From the NCBI GenBank assembly GCA_023144005.1, contig JAGLGN010000006.1:84440-148439 (forward strand): a stretch of DNA of 64,000 nucleotides, in the 5' to 3' direction. This DNA comes from a bacterium (lineage in GTDB: Bacteria > AUK180). A program made the translations under genes and the position numbers. The notes beneath the pieces were generated by a model. That model was not told the DNA's origin, ran no database searches, and saw only the letters and a program-made list of their open reading frames with translations. Below, in pieces: positions 31,462 to 40,496 of this stretch; the stretch's first letter is position 1, and the number at the start of each line of letters is the position of its first letter.

Positions 31462-31462
31462 A

Positions 31463-32440
31463 TCATTCTCCTTTTCTTAATTTTTCTCTAAATCGGATCC
31501 CGTCAGGAAATTTGGGATCCATTTTCAATGTAAAATTGATCGCATCGATCGCTTCTTTATTCATGCCCAAATTGTAATATGTCTTGGACAACCAGTAATT
31601 CACCAGGGTGGAATTCCAATCCTTTTTGGCTTTCTTGTAAAATGAAAGCGCGGTGGAGTATTGTTTCTCCCTGAAGAATGTATAAGCATAGTAATATAGG
31701 CACCTGCCCCTGTCGGCTCCGGACATCTCCTCCCAACAGCCGCCAAGAAGATTTTGCGCGGATTCCCACATCTCAGCATCTTTCGCAGTCTTTCCCAGAG
31801 AGAATCTTTTATCCGCGGCGGAGGCGTCATAATTCTTTAATTCGGAGTAGAGGTCCGGCACATACATTTCCAGCCGTTTCAGAAAAAATGACGGATCAAG
31901 CCCGTTGGACAGTGTCAGGACCACACCTTTTTTCACATAAATGGTCCTGATATCACGGATCTTATCTCCGGAAGCGTGATTCAATTTCTCCAGTGTCACC
32001 ACTTGCGTGTCCAAACGCCGGACCAGCACCTTCAATGTGTCTGAATACATTTTCAAAAAGTATTTCCGCTCACATCCTTTCTTCAGGCCGCGTTCTATAT
32101 ATACAATAGCATCGAATTGCTGATGATGCACCAGGGACTCAATTATCTTTCTCAAGTATTCACAGCGGATATCCTCTTCGTGCAAAAGAGCGAAGGATTG
32201 CTTATAATACCTGACGGCCTCATCAAATTTTTCTGTATTATAATAGTATTCCGCTAACTTAAGGGATCTGATCGGGTTTGTCGGATCATTCGCCACTCCT
32301 TTTTTCAATCTCATCTCATCAGGAGAGCCGACCATTTTGAAATACAGGAAGATCAGAAAAAAAAGCAGTAATATATACCCTACTCCTAATTTCAAACTCA
32401 ATTTAAGCGGTTTTTTCCTTCTCTCTACCCGTATTACCAT
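31463..32440 (-). CDS. Membrane-anchored TPR protein upstream of mreB
   Basis: 325 residues. A basic N-terminus (RRKKPLKLSLK) precedes a single membrane helix near 20-36 (GVGYILLLFFLIFLYFKMVG); the rest, probably periplasmic, has TPR-like pairs at 50-85 (PIRSLKLAEYYYNTEKFDEAVRYYKQ) and 250-320 (ALSFYKKAKKDW, WLSKTYYNLGMNKEAIDAINF). No named family recognised. As the first gene of the mre run it may bring cell-wall enzymes to the elongasome, but that is inference. Confidence 0.8.
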   Translation of the reverse strand: MVIRVERRKKPLKLSLKLGVGYILLLFFLIFLYFKMVGSPDEMRLKKGVANDPTNPIRSLKLAEYYYNTEKFDEAVRYYKQSFALLHEEDIRCEYLRKIIESLVHHQQFDAIVYIERGLKKGCERKYFLKMYSDTLKVLVRRLDTQVVTLEKLNHASGDKIRDIRTIYVKKGVVLTLSNGLDPSFFLKRLEMYVPDLYSELKNYDASAADKRFSLGKTAKDAEMWESAQNLLGGCWEEMSGADRGRCLYYYAYTFFREKQYSTALSFYKKAKKDWNSTLVNYWLSKTYYNLGMNKEAIDAINFTLKMDPKFPDGIRFREKLRKGE

Positions 32441-32449
32441 AAAAAAATG

Positions 32450-32477
32450 TTGAATATTTCCTTAAAAAATATATAAT
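32450..32477 (+). promoter_or_regulatory. Plus-strand promoter of PPIase-tyrS-glnA
   Basis: -35 TTGAAT (32450-32455), spacer 16, -10 TATAAT (32472-32477). The start of transcription would be near 32485, about 55 bases before the ATG. It interleaves with the opposite promoter in the same 93-base gap. Confidence 0.5.
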
Positions 32478-32481
32478 TTAG

Positions 32482-32510
32482 ATTATAATACTTTTTCTAT
32501 GTTATTTCAA
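32482..32510 (-). promoter_or_regulatory. Minus-strand promoter of the TPR-mreBCD run
   Basis: -35 TTGAAA (32505-32510), spacer 17, -10 TATAAT (32482-32487), giving a leader of about 35 bases. The -10 region nearly abuts that of the divergent promoter, so the two should compete. Confidence 0.55.
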
Positions 32511-32539
32511 ATCATTTTGGAGTATTTTGGAGGTTGATG

Positions 32540-34318
32540 ATGGTAATGCGTTTTTTCAGGAAAAATTTCTCGGTTATTATATGGGCTGTGGTTGTAATAT
32601 TCATTGGCGGATTTGTCATATTGAGCTCAATGAGCCGGACAGAAACACAGCGTAATATAGCATTCAAGGTAGGCAAACAGCAATACACTACTATAGCTTT
32701 CAGAGAGAGGCTGGATCAGACCAGAAGAATGCTTCTCAATGAGAACAGGGAATTCAACGAAGCTGACCTGAAGAAGGATATTCTGAATTCATTTGTGAAT
32801 GAGGCCGTGATGACAAAGTTCGGTGTTGACATGAAGATCGTCGTTACCGGGGAAGATGTACAGAATTATATTCAGGCACAGCAAAGCTTTCAGGTGAATG
32901 GAAGTTTCTCCTATGACAGATATGAGGACTTACTCCAAAGAAACGGAATAAGCATGTCCATGTACGAATCGCAGGTTAAACTCAGTCTTCTTGTCCAGCA
33001 ATTGAGCGCCATGATCAACAATACCAATCTGATCTCACCTCTTTATATGAACGAGGTGGGCAGGATGCCGAGTCTTGACTTTGAAGTAAAGTATACAACC
33101 GTTCCCCTGAAAGAAATAACGGAAAAGATCAGTATAAGCGACGAGGGGATCAATAAATACTATTCCGAGAAGATGACGGATTTTTTTATCGAGCCCGAGG
33201 TAAAGATCGGATGGGCGGAGATGTCCATCGAGGTCAGCCAAGAGGACGAAGACAGCCTCATCTCACAGCTCGAAGGGATCAAAAAGCAGATCACCGGCAA
33301 CACAATAACATTTGAGACAGCGGCGAAAGCATATTCTCAAGGCCCCTCGGCTTCAAAGGGAGGAGACCTGGGATGGTTCGACAATGATACCATGGTGGAT
33401 GCCTTCAATAAGGTTGCGTTCAAATTAAAAAAAGGTCAGATCTCCAAACCATTTCAAACGAAATTCGGATTCCATATAGTTCAGAAAATGGACGAGAAAG
33501 TGGAAAACGGAAAGATCATGGTCCAGGCGCGGCATATACTCTTAAAATTGCAGGTATCGGACGAACAGAAGGATGTTGTATATAATCGGGCATTGACCGC
33601 ATATTCCGAGATGTCCCAAGGTGCCAAGATCGGAGACCTTTTCAAGACCGTCAACCGTACAGGACTTTTATCCAAGGAAACATTACCTTTCAAGCAGATG
33701 GAAGAAGTGTTCGAATTCGGAGAAGAGGACACCGCGGGCTATCCCTTCTTCTTGAGCGCGGATGAAGAGACCGGCAAAAAGGGACGCTATGTGGTCTATC
33801 AGGTCATAGAAAAGAAAAAAGGATTTTATAAGCCCGTTGCCGAGGTGAGCGATCAGATCAGACAGATACTCGAAAGAGAAAAAGTCCTTGAATACGCCAA
33901 GACCAATGCGGGATCCTTGATGGAAGAAAAGCAGGATAGCATAGAAAGTGCTTTCTTCTCCGCTTCCGACGGCATCTTTACTGATATTTTCGGTAAACTC
34001 GAAGCAGAAGACAAAGATTATGTGAAATACTCTGAATTCACACAGGACACCAAGCTCCTGATCTCCAAACTGATAAAGGGAGAGTATACTTCCGCCATGC
34101 TCGGAGATGATGTATTCCTCTTCCAGCTGGAAAAAATGGCATTGCCGATGATAGCGACCGATTTCAACCCGGACGCTAATATCTTTTTTGAAAGATTTTT
34201 CGTTCAGACAATGTTCGGAGAGTTCATCAGATATCTTAAGGAAAGGTATCATGTAGAGATCTTCTACGACAGGATCGGAGTAAAAGAAGAAGACAAAGAA
34301 AAGAAGACGGGCGTCTGA
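32540..34318 (+). CDS. Membrane-anchored parvulin-type peptidyl-prolyl isomerase (PpiD/SurA-like)
   Basis: 592 residues. A single N-terminal membrane helix near 10-30 (NFSVIIWAVVVIFIGGFVI), a SurA/PpiD-type chaperone domain, then a rotamase domain near 225-320 with GGDLGWFDNDTM and FQTKFGFHIVQKMD. A second, degenerate parvulin-like stretch begins at ARHILLKLQ near 330. Proteins of this type help fold outer-membrane and secreted proteins in the periplasm, fitting the diderm envelope. ATG 32540 is chosen because GGAGG (32529-32533) is six bases upstream; TTG 32534, ATG 32537 and ATG 32546 are alternatives. Its stop overlaps the tyrS start (TGATG). Confidence 0.88.
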   Translation: MVMRFFRKNFSVIIWAVVVIFIGGFVILSSMSRTETQRNIAFKVGKQQYTTIAFRERLDQTRRMLLNENREFNEADLKKDILNSFVNEAVMTKFGVDMKIVVTGEDVQNYIQAQQSFQVNGSFSYDRYEDLLQRNGISMSMYESQVKLSLLVQQLSAMINNTNLISPLYMNEVGRMPSLDFEVKYTTVPLKEITEKISISDEGINKYYSEKMTDFFIEPEVKIGWAEMSIEVSQEDEDSLISQLEGIKKQITGNTITFETAAKAYSQGPSASKGGDLGWFDNDTMVDAFNKVAFKLKKGQISKPFQTKFGFHIVQKMDEKVENGKIMVQARHILLKLQVSDEQKDVVYNRALTAYSEMSQGAKIGDLFKTVNRTGLLSKETLPFKQMEEVFEFGEEDTAGYPFFLSADEETGKKGRYVVYQVIEKKKGFYKPVAEVSDQIRQILEREKVLEYAKTNAGSLMEEKQDSIESAFFSASDGIFTDIFGKLEAEDKDYVKYSEFTQDTKLLISKLIKGEYTSAMLGDDVFLFQLEKMALPMIATDFNPDANIFFERFFVQTMFGEFIRYLKERYHVEIFYDRIGVKEEDKEKKTGV

Positions 34319-35523
34319 TGACCGACTGGAAAATCCAGACAGAACTTCTCTGCAGAAATACAGTTAAGATCATTCCTGAAGGCGACCTGCTTGAAAAACT
34401 CAAGGCCGCAGACAAAGAAAGTAAACCATTGGTTGTTAAGCTGGGAGCGGATCCCTCCGCCCCGGATATACATTTCGGCCATCTGGTGGTCTTAAAGAAA
34501 CTTGCCGAGTTTCAGAAATTCGGACACAAGGTGACATTCATCATCGGCGATTTCACTGGAATGATCGGAGACCCCACAGGCAAGAACGAGACCAGAAAAC
34601 GACTCACCCGGGAAATGGTGAAAAAGAATGCGGAAACATATGCGAAGCAGGTCTTCAAGGTATTGGACCCCGATTTGACGGAGATCCGTTTTAATTCAAG
34701 TTGGTTTGAGAAGATTGACATATACGACTTCCTGGAGATCACATCGAAATACACCATTGCAAGGATGCTGGAAAGAAACGATTTCTCCAAAAGATTTCAG
34801 TCAAATCAGCCGATCTCCATATTGGAATTCCTCTACCCATTGGTGCAGGGATATGACTCTGTCGCCATCAAGGCCGATATAGAGCTGGGCGGTACTGATC
34901 AGGAATTCAATCTAATAGTGGGAAGAACTATTCAGGAGCGATACGGAATGGAGCCGCAGACCGCCATGATCATGCCCATAATAGAAGGATTGGACGGCAA
35001 GCAGAAGATGTCCAAATCATTAAACAATTATATCGGCATAAATGACGAACCCAATGATATGTTCGGCAAGATCATGTCAATCCCTGATTCCATATTACCT
35101 AAGTACATCACCCTTTTATCCAATATGTCTCCCGAAGATAAAAAAAGCGCCGTTGACTCATTGAACGATACCGGAGTAAATCCACGAGATGTGAAAATGC
35201 GATTCGGCGTGGAAATGGTATCCTGGCTCCACTCTGCCGAAGAGGGGGAAAAGGCGAAGAAAGATTTCATAACTCGTTTCGTGAAAAAGGATATTCCGGA
35301 TGATCTGGAAGAAACAGTAATACAGGCGGGGAAGGTAATAGATATTGTAAAAGAACTTCTACCGAACCTCTCTAAAGGGGATATTAAGCGACTGATAAAA
35401 CAGAACGGGATCGAGTGGAATGATGTCAAGGTTGACCGCACAGACCTTGAGGTATCCTCAGCGGGGATACTGAAAGTGGGTAAGCGTAATATTTTCAAGA
35501 TAAAGATAAAGGAGCAGCAATGA
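34318..35523 (+). CDS. tyrS: Tyrosyl-tRNA synthetase
   Basis: 401 residues. Class I signatures: the HIGH-like APDIHFGHLVVL near 50 and KMSKS in GKQKMSKSLNN near 232. C-terminal S4 RNA-binding domain (LSKGDIKRLIKQNGIEWNDVKV). The layout (long form with SNQPISILEFLYPLVQGYDS) is that of the TyrRS group called TyrZ/type 2 in some bacteria. It overlaps the PPIase gene by one base and glnA by four, so translation is coupled. Confidence 0.96.
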   Translation: MTDWKIQTELLCRNTVKIIPEGDLLEKLKAADKESKPLVVKLGADPSAPDIHFGHLVVLKKLAEFQKFGHKVTFIIGDFTGMIGDPTGKNETRKRLTREMVKKNAETYAKQVFKVLDPDLTEIRFNSSWFEKIDIYDFLEITSKYTIARMLERNDFSKRFQSNQPISILEFLYPLVQGYDSVAIKADIELGGTDQEFNLIVGRTIQERYGMEPQTAMIMPIIEGLDGKQKMSKSLNNYIGINDEPNDMFGKIMSIPDSILPKYITLLSNMSPEDKKSAVDSLNDTGVNPRDVKMRFGVEMVSWLHSAEEGEKAKKDFITRFVKKDIPDDLEETVIQAGKVIDIVKELLPNLSKGDIKRLIKQNGIEWNDVKVDRTDLEVSSAGILKVGKRNIFKIKIKEQQ

Positions 35524-36911
35524 ACGATTTCAGGCAAAAATTCGAACATTACCGTAAATTGATCAAACAGGAAGAGATCAGTCTTATCGATATCAAGATC
35601 GTGAACTTTGTAGGGCTTCTGAAACATTTCACATACCCCGCAAGAGCGTTCACTGAAAGACTTTTTGATGAGGGTATCGGCGTAGACGGATCTTCGATAG
35701 GCGGTTATGCTACCGTTGAAAGCAGCGATCTTATTGCGGTGCCTGATATTGATACGGGATTCATTGATCCGTTCTTTCCTGAAAAAACTCTCTCTTTCCT
35801 TTCCTGGATAAATTACGCGTCAAGGGACGATGAATTCCCCCTTTGCCCGAGAGCGACGGCGAAAAGAGCGGTTCAGGCGCTAAGAGATCTCAAGATCGCG
35901 GATGAGGCATACTGGATCCCTGAATTGGAATTCTTCCTTCTGGACGGATATTCTTTCAGCCTTAACCCCATGTCTACAAATGTCGAGTTCCTCTCCGACG
36001 AAGCGACCACCACGGATAATTATTCCTACAAGCTTAACCCGAAATGGGGATACGGATCAGTGCCGCCTTATGATAAGGGGATAGAATTCCGCACTGAATT
36101 TACACGCATGGCCGAAGAGATCGGGATCAATATAAAGGTCGGGCATCATGAATGCGCGGTTCCAGGACAGCATGAGTTCGAATTAGACCTCACTCCCTTG
36201 TTGGAAGCGGGTGACCATATTATCCTTTCAAAATATATCATCAAGAATCTTGCCGCCTCATTTAATAAGGTAGCTACATTCATGCCCAAGCCGATGTACG
36301 GTGTCGCCGGAAGCGGAATGCACTTCCATCAGATGCTCTCAAAGAAGGGAAAGAACATCTTCAACGGCAAGGGATTCGCCGATCTGTCGGATACCGCATT
36401 GCAATATATCGGGGGGGTTTTGAAACACGCCAGAGCGCTCACCGGTATTACGAATCCTTCTACCAATTCCTTTAAAAGACTTATTCCGGGTTACGAAGCT
36501 CCTACGGCTATCTGCTATTCTAATTCCAATAGAACGGCGGCGGTCAGGATACCGGGCTATATAAAAGATCCGCAGAAGCGGCGTTTTGAATACAGGCCGC
36601 CGGATGCCATGGGTAATCCTTATTTTACGCTCGCGGCACTTGTGGCGGCCGGTATTGACGGTATAAAAAATAAAAGGAATCCCGGAAAACCCGCAGTCGG
36701 AAATATCGAGAAAAAGGCAAAATACAAAAAAGTACCGGCATCGCTTTATGAAGCGCTTCATTATCTCGAAAAAGGGCACAAATTCCTGCTTCAGGACGGC
36801 ATATTCAAAAAAGAAATGATCAAACATTGGGTTAAGGTAAAGAGGCAAGAGGCCTTTGAGGTAAATATACATCCCAATCCCAAAGAGATCGAGCTTTACT
36901 TCAACTTTTAA
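35520..36911 (+). CDS. glnA: Glutamine synthetase, type I-like
   Basis: 463 residues. Motifs in order: VDGSSIGGYATVESSDL near 57 (beta-grasp edge), PELEFFLLD near 137 (metal Glu pair), GHHECAVPGQHEFELD near 205, GMHFHQMLS near 264 (ATP/metal His), NPSTNSFKRLIPGYEAP near 316, NRTAAVRIP near 341 and RRFEYRPPDAMGNPYFT near 358. These are the complete active-site set for ATP-dependent amidation of glutamate. The adenylylation-site stretch of enterobacterial GlnA is not evident, so control is likely by other means. The gene is translationally coupled to tyrS and converges on the GT4 gene with an 11-base overlap. Confidence 0.93.
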   Translation: MNDFRQKFEHYRKLIKQEEISLIDIKIVNFVGLLKHFTYPARAFTERLFDEGIGVDGSSIGGYATVESSDLIAVPDIDTGFIDPFFPEKTLSFLSWINYASRDDEFPLCPRATAKRAVQALRDLKIADEAYWIPELEFFLLDGYSFSLNPMSTNVEFLSDEATTTDNYSYKLNPKWGYGSVPPYDKGIEFRTEFTRMAEEIGINIKVGHHECAVPGQHEFELDLTPLLEAGDHIILSKYIIKNLAASFNKVATFMPKPMYGVAGSGMHFHQMLSKKGKNIFNGKGFADLSDTALQYIGGVLKHARALTGITNPSTNSFKRLIPGYEAPTAICYSNSNRTAAVRIPGYIKDPQKRRFEYRPPDAMGNPYFTLAALVAAGIDGIKNKRNPGKPAVGNIEKKAKYKKVPASLYEALHYLEKGHKFLLQDGIFKKEMIKHWVKVKRQEAFEVNIHPNPKEIELYFNF

Positions 36912-37956
36912 GAAGAGGATCTGAAAAAAGGTCTTTCACTCGAGAAGTAAAACTTCCAAAAGAAAGGTTTTGACGGCAATATTCTGATATTTCCGGAAGT
37001 ATTTCCGCTCTTCTTGAGTGAGTGTTCAGTATCGCATGCGCCAATGCGCTGCTATCCTGCGGTTCAATAATGTCACCGAAATCCACCTGCGCTCCTATTT
37101 CCGGAATTATTCCCACGGCCGTTGCGGCAACGGGAACACCGTAAGAGATGCACTCCAATAGAGCACGGGAATACACTTCTGAGCCGCGGGAAGCTATGAT
37201 GCCGATATCGGCCCATTTGTAAAATTCAGAAGTATCCTGCACGAATCCAAAGAACTCACATTCCTCGGAGATGCCGAGCGATGTACAGAAAGCCCTTAAT
37301 TGCCGCAAGGATATTTCCGCCTCATTTCCGATGAAGCGTGCGGTAAAAGCTAAATCCTGCTTTTTTATTACAGATAAGGCATTAAGAAGGTCTTCGTGGC
37401 CCTTAACGGGAGAAGTTCTGGCAACATGAAGGATCTTCAGTCCTTCACCGGCGGCGGGTGAGCCTTCTGAATAACAGGCGGAGACACTACCGGAAAGTAT
37501 CTTCATGCCCGGGTATGAGCCGGTGCTCTTTTCAAAGCGGTCTTTTTCCAATTCTGATGGGAAAACTATCATGTCCGTGCCGGCAAATAACTTCTTGGCG
37601 GCAAAATTGGTATTCTGACGGCGGGCATCCATTCTTATTCTTATTAATTTCTGCTCTTTTGACTTCTTCCTCAGGGCAAGCTCCTGATCGCGCCCCCAAT
37701 AGGTAACTATTATCTGAGCATCAGAAAGGGGGAGTTTTTTCAGAAAGAGGGGAAAGTATTGAATGTCCTTATCGGGAAGGATCGGGTCGAATTTAAAACC
37801 CGACGCGGACAGACGATCATTTATAGGATTGTTCTTTCCCGTGATCACCCGCTGCTCAAATCCCAAAGAATCAAGAGCGCGCATCAAATCCCAGGCATAA
37901 TGCGAAACCGCATTCCACCATCGGATATTATGCAGATGTATTATTTTCGTCTTCAT
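36901..37956 (-). CDS. GT4-type (GT-B) glycosyltransferase
   Basis: 351 residues from the ATG at 37956 (MKTKIIHLHNIRWWNAVSHYAW); an ATG seven codons earlier has no ribosome site. The GT-B second half has KILHVARTSPVKGHEDLLNAL near 180 and the donor-binding EX7E-like RGSEVYSRALLECISYGVPVAAT near 285. Family members transfer sugars from nucleotide donors onto LPS or other surface glycans at the cytoplasmic membrane face. It follows a GT2 gene with a 29-base overlap and ends the pilB-to-GT4 run. Donor and acceptor cannot be told. Confidence 0.87.
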   Translation of the reverse strand: MKTKIIHLHNIRWWNAVSHYAWDLMRALDSLGFEQRVITGKNNPINDRLSASGFKFDPILPDKDIQYFPLFLKKLPLSDAQIIVTYWGRDQELALRKKSKEQKLIRIRMDARRQNTNFAAKKLFAGTDMIVFPSELEKDRFEKSTGSYPGMKILSGSVSACYSEGSPAAGEGLKILHVARTSPVKGHEDLLNALSVIKKQDLAFTARFIGNEAEISLRQLRAFCTSLGISEECEFFGFVQDTSEFYKWADIGIIASRGSEVYSRALLECISYGVPVAATAVGIIPEIGAQVDFGDIIEPQDSSALAHAILNTHSRRAEILPEISEYCRQNLSFGSFTSRVKDLFSDPLLKS

Positions 37957-38710
37957 TTTCCACAATACACTTGACATAGTGCTGATAATTCATAGCCGCG
38001 TTCAAGACCTTGAATTTAAACGCCCAGATCCCGGCGGCGCCATTGAGAAATTCACCTTTAAAAAGAAAGTATATAATAAAATACGCCATGGGCTTAAGTA
38101 TCATGTATTTCACAAATGGCTGGAATCGTTTGCTACCCCGTTTTTCATACACCTTACGGCCGATGAATTCCGCCTTGATCTTAAGTTTATCCCGGTAAAA
38201 CTCCTTGGAAATGGCTGTATAATGGAGAAACGGGGTTTTCATTTTTCCTATGATCCCGTCAATGGCAAGCCGTTCATGTATATCCTCGCAGGGGAAGTGA
38301 GCATGGCCTTTTTTAAAAAATCTTAATTGATAATCGGGATAATGCCCTCCCCATTTAAGCCATTTGCCAAAGAAGATATTCTTTCGGGGAATGAGGTATG
38401 CGTCGGCGGCGCTTTCTTTGACGGCTGCCTTGAATTCATCCGCCAGAGCAGAGGGGATCTCTTCATCGGGATCAAGGTAAAGTATCCAGTCACCGCTGCA
38501 TTTCTCTATTCCTTTCTGCTTGTTGATATTTATATTGGGATTGTTCTCTACAATAAATATCTTCGCGGTATATTCGGCGGAGATCTTGACCGAATCATCC
38601 GTTGATCCGGTATCCACAATGATTATCTCATCCGCCCATTTGACGGACTCCAGGCAGGCTCTAAGGAAACGGGCTTCATTATGGACAACGATCGAAACTG
38701 ATATTTTCAT
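37928..38710 (-). CDS. GT2-type glycosyltransferase, LPS-core WaaE/KdtX-like
   Basis: 260 residues. GT-A fold signature ISVSIVVHNEARFLRACLESV at the start, EIIIVDTGSTDDS near 30, and the metal-binding LYLDPDEEIP near 76 (DxD-like). The C-terminal half (YMILKPMAYFIIYFLFKGEF, then AFKFKVLNAAMNYQHYVK) matches the membrane-associated tail of LPS inner-core beta-1,4-glucosyltransferases such as WaaE. The exact linkage is inferred from family. It overlaps the amidohydrolase stop by four bases. Confidence 0.9.
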   Translation of the reverse strand: MKISVSIVVHNEARFLRACLESVKWADEIIIVDTGSTDDSVKISAEYTAKIFIVENNPNININKQKGIEKCSGDWILYLDPDEEIPSALADEFKAAVKESAADAYLIPRKNIFFGKWLKWGGHYPDYQLRFFKKGHAHFPCEDIHERLAIDGIIGKMKTPFLHYTAISKEFYRDKLKIKAEFIGRKVYEKRGSKRFQPFVKYMILKPMAYFIIYFLFKGEFLNGAAGIWAFKFKVLNAAMNYQHYVKCIVENEDENNTSA

Positions 38711-40020
38711 TTAAGGCGGGACCAAAGCTTACCTGCGATCTCAGTTGATCTCGCAATGACCTCTTTGATATCAAGGTCCAATTGCAGCTCAAAATCTTTC
38801 ATGAGGAATTTGCCCATGGAAACGGTATGCCTTACTCGGGAGTTGATCATACCGAAAAGAAGATGCCCCACGGCATTATCAGCATTGATCATCGTAGGCG
38901 GTTCATAATCAAAGAACGCCAGATCGGCGTCGGCGCCAGGCCGTATTGCCCCGATATCCCTGCCGAAAATAGATGATGCCATATAAGAATTATTCACAAG
39001 AGCGCTGAATGCTTCCATCCAGCCGGCGGAAGGAAGTGACCGCTTTATATGAGAAAGGTAGTATCCTAATTGATATTCTTTTAATGGGAGATTGTGCATT
39101 CCATCGGTGCCGAATCCGGTAATAACTCCTGCTTCCATGGCTCCTATCAGATCTAATATACCCACGGCATTATTGAGATTTGAAGACGGATTATGGACAA
39201 GGAAACAACCGTGTTCTTTCAGGAGTTCCCATTCGCTCTTATCCGTCCACACACCGTGTATCATCAAGCTGTTCTTTCTGAGAAGCCCGAATTTTTCCAA
39301 ACGGTGAGTTACACTTTTATACCCGAATTCCCGGACATAATCCTGATCCGATTTATCCTCGGCAAGGTGACAGTGAAGGGGCATATCTTCATCAATGGCG
39401 TCCGCGATTTCCTGAAGGTCTTCGTCGGACAAGGTCATATTGGCGTGAAGGCCGAGCATGCCTCGGACGGTACGGTCCTCCCGATGCTTATTAAAAAAAT
39501 CTATATTTTCATCAAGCTCCTCTTTGAAAACTTCCTCGCCGTTGCGGTTGGTTATCTCAAAACAGAGCGTACCCTTGACCCCCACGCTCTTCAGTATAGA
39601 GGAGATATCTTCGAGACTGCCACCTATATAACCGCCGGAGACATGATGGTCAAATATAGTTGTTGTTCCGCCTTTGATGCCCTCGATAAGCGGAAATATC
39701 ACCGAATAATAGAGCTCTTCGCGAGTTAATTCCCGATCCAATTTCCACCAGAAATTTTCCAGTACCTCTACAAAATTCCTGGAGGGTGCGCCGGGAAGAG
39801 AGAGCCCCCTGCCCAGAGTTGAATAGAAGTGCATATGAGCATTGACCTGACCCGGCAACAGAACCGTCCCGCCCATATCATATTCGTCCACGTCGGTGAT
39901 ATTCAATTCGCTTCCGATCTGAACGATCCTGTCGTCCTCAATAAGTATTTGCGCTTTATTTAAGAACGGATTCTTCTCATCAAAGGTAATGCCGGTGACA
40001 TCGGTCAATAAATATTTCAT
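38707..40020 (-). CDS. SsnA-like amidohydrolase
   Basis: 437 residues, amidohydrolase superfamily (ATZ/TRZ-SsnA branch). Metal ligands: NAHMHF near 60, HCHLAE near 216, the His of MIHGVW near 250 and the Asp of GFGTDGMHN near 309. A C-terminal composite beta domain follows (GADADLAFFDYEPPTMINADN). Members deaminate or hydrolyse heterocyclic or guanidine compounds; SsnA itself is often linked to selenium-dependent purine or xanthine metabolism, but no such partner is here. The start overlaps the ybeY stop by four bases. The substrate is unknown. Confidence 0.85.
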   Translation of the reverse strand: MKYLLTDVTGITFDEKNPFLNKAQILIEDDRIVQIGSELNITDVDEYDMGGTVLLPGQVNAHMHFYSTLGRGLSLPGAPSRNFVEVLENFWWKLDRELTREELYYSVIFPLIEGIKGGTTTIFDHHVSGGYIGGSLEDISSILKSVGVKGTLCFEITNRNGEEVFKEELDENIDFFNKHREDRTVRGMLGLHANMTLSDEDLQEIADAIDEDMPLHCHLAEDKSDQDYVREFGYKSVTHRLEKFGLLRKNSLMIHGVWTDKSEWELLKEHGCFLVHNPSSNLNNAVGILDLIGAMEAGVITGFGTDGMHNLPLKEYQLGYYLSHIKRSLPSAGWMEAFSALVNNSYMASSIFGRDIGAIRPGADADLAFFDYEPPTMINADNAVGHLLFGMINSRVRHTVSMGKFLMKDFELQLDLDIKEVIARSTEIAGKLWSRLK

Positions 40021-40496
40021 TTTTTCCTCTGTTTTTTCATTACATACGAGAAGATATTCTCCTTCACCTCATCCATGCGCGAAGCTTTCTCATCATTCTC
40101 ATGAGAAAATCCTATGATGTGCAGGATCGCGTGAGCTATAAAGTTAAGAAGCGAAAGTTTTTTATCTTCAAAACTGCCCGAAGAATCTCTCAGCAGTTCA
40201 TCCCAATTTATCACGATCTCCCCGACAACGGTTGACGCGGGATCATCCATATATGAAAAGGAGAGTTCATTGGTCGGCAGAGCGTTGTTTCTGTACCTTT
40301 TATTCAGCTGTATCATTTTTTTATCGTCGCATATGAGCACGGATACGGATGCCTTTATCCCGAAATTCCGCATCTTTATATATCCCCGGCGGAAAAGATG
40401 GTCAAAAGAAAGCTGGACAACATCTCTTATGAAGGGGTGGTAAGGTGTCTTTATCTTGATATTCTGATAAGAGATCTCAGTTTTTATTATCCTCAT
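40017..40496 (-). CDS. ybeY: rRNA maturation endoribonuclease YbeY
   Basis: 159 residues with the zinc motif HAILHIIGFSHENDEKA (HxxxHxxxxxH) and the upstream YxxxALPTNELSFSY strand. YbeY processes the 3' end of 16S rRNA and takes part in ribosome quality control. It overlaps pgpH by 20 bases and the amidohydrolase by four. PhoH-PgpH-YbeY is a well-known gene order. Confidence 0.96.
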   Translation of the reverse strand: MRIIKTEISYQNIKIKTPYHPFIRDVVQLSFDHLFRRGYIKMRNFGIKASVSVLICDDKKMIQLNKRYRNNALPTNELSFSYMDDPASTVVGEIVINWDELLRDSSGSFEDKKLSLLNFIAHAILHIIGFSHENDEKASRMDEVKENIFSYVMKKQRKK

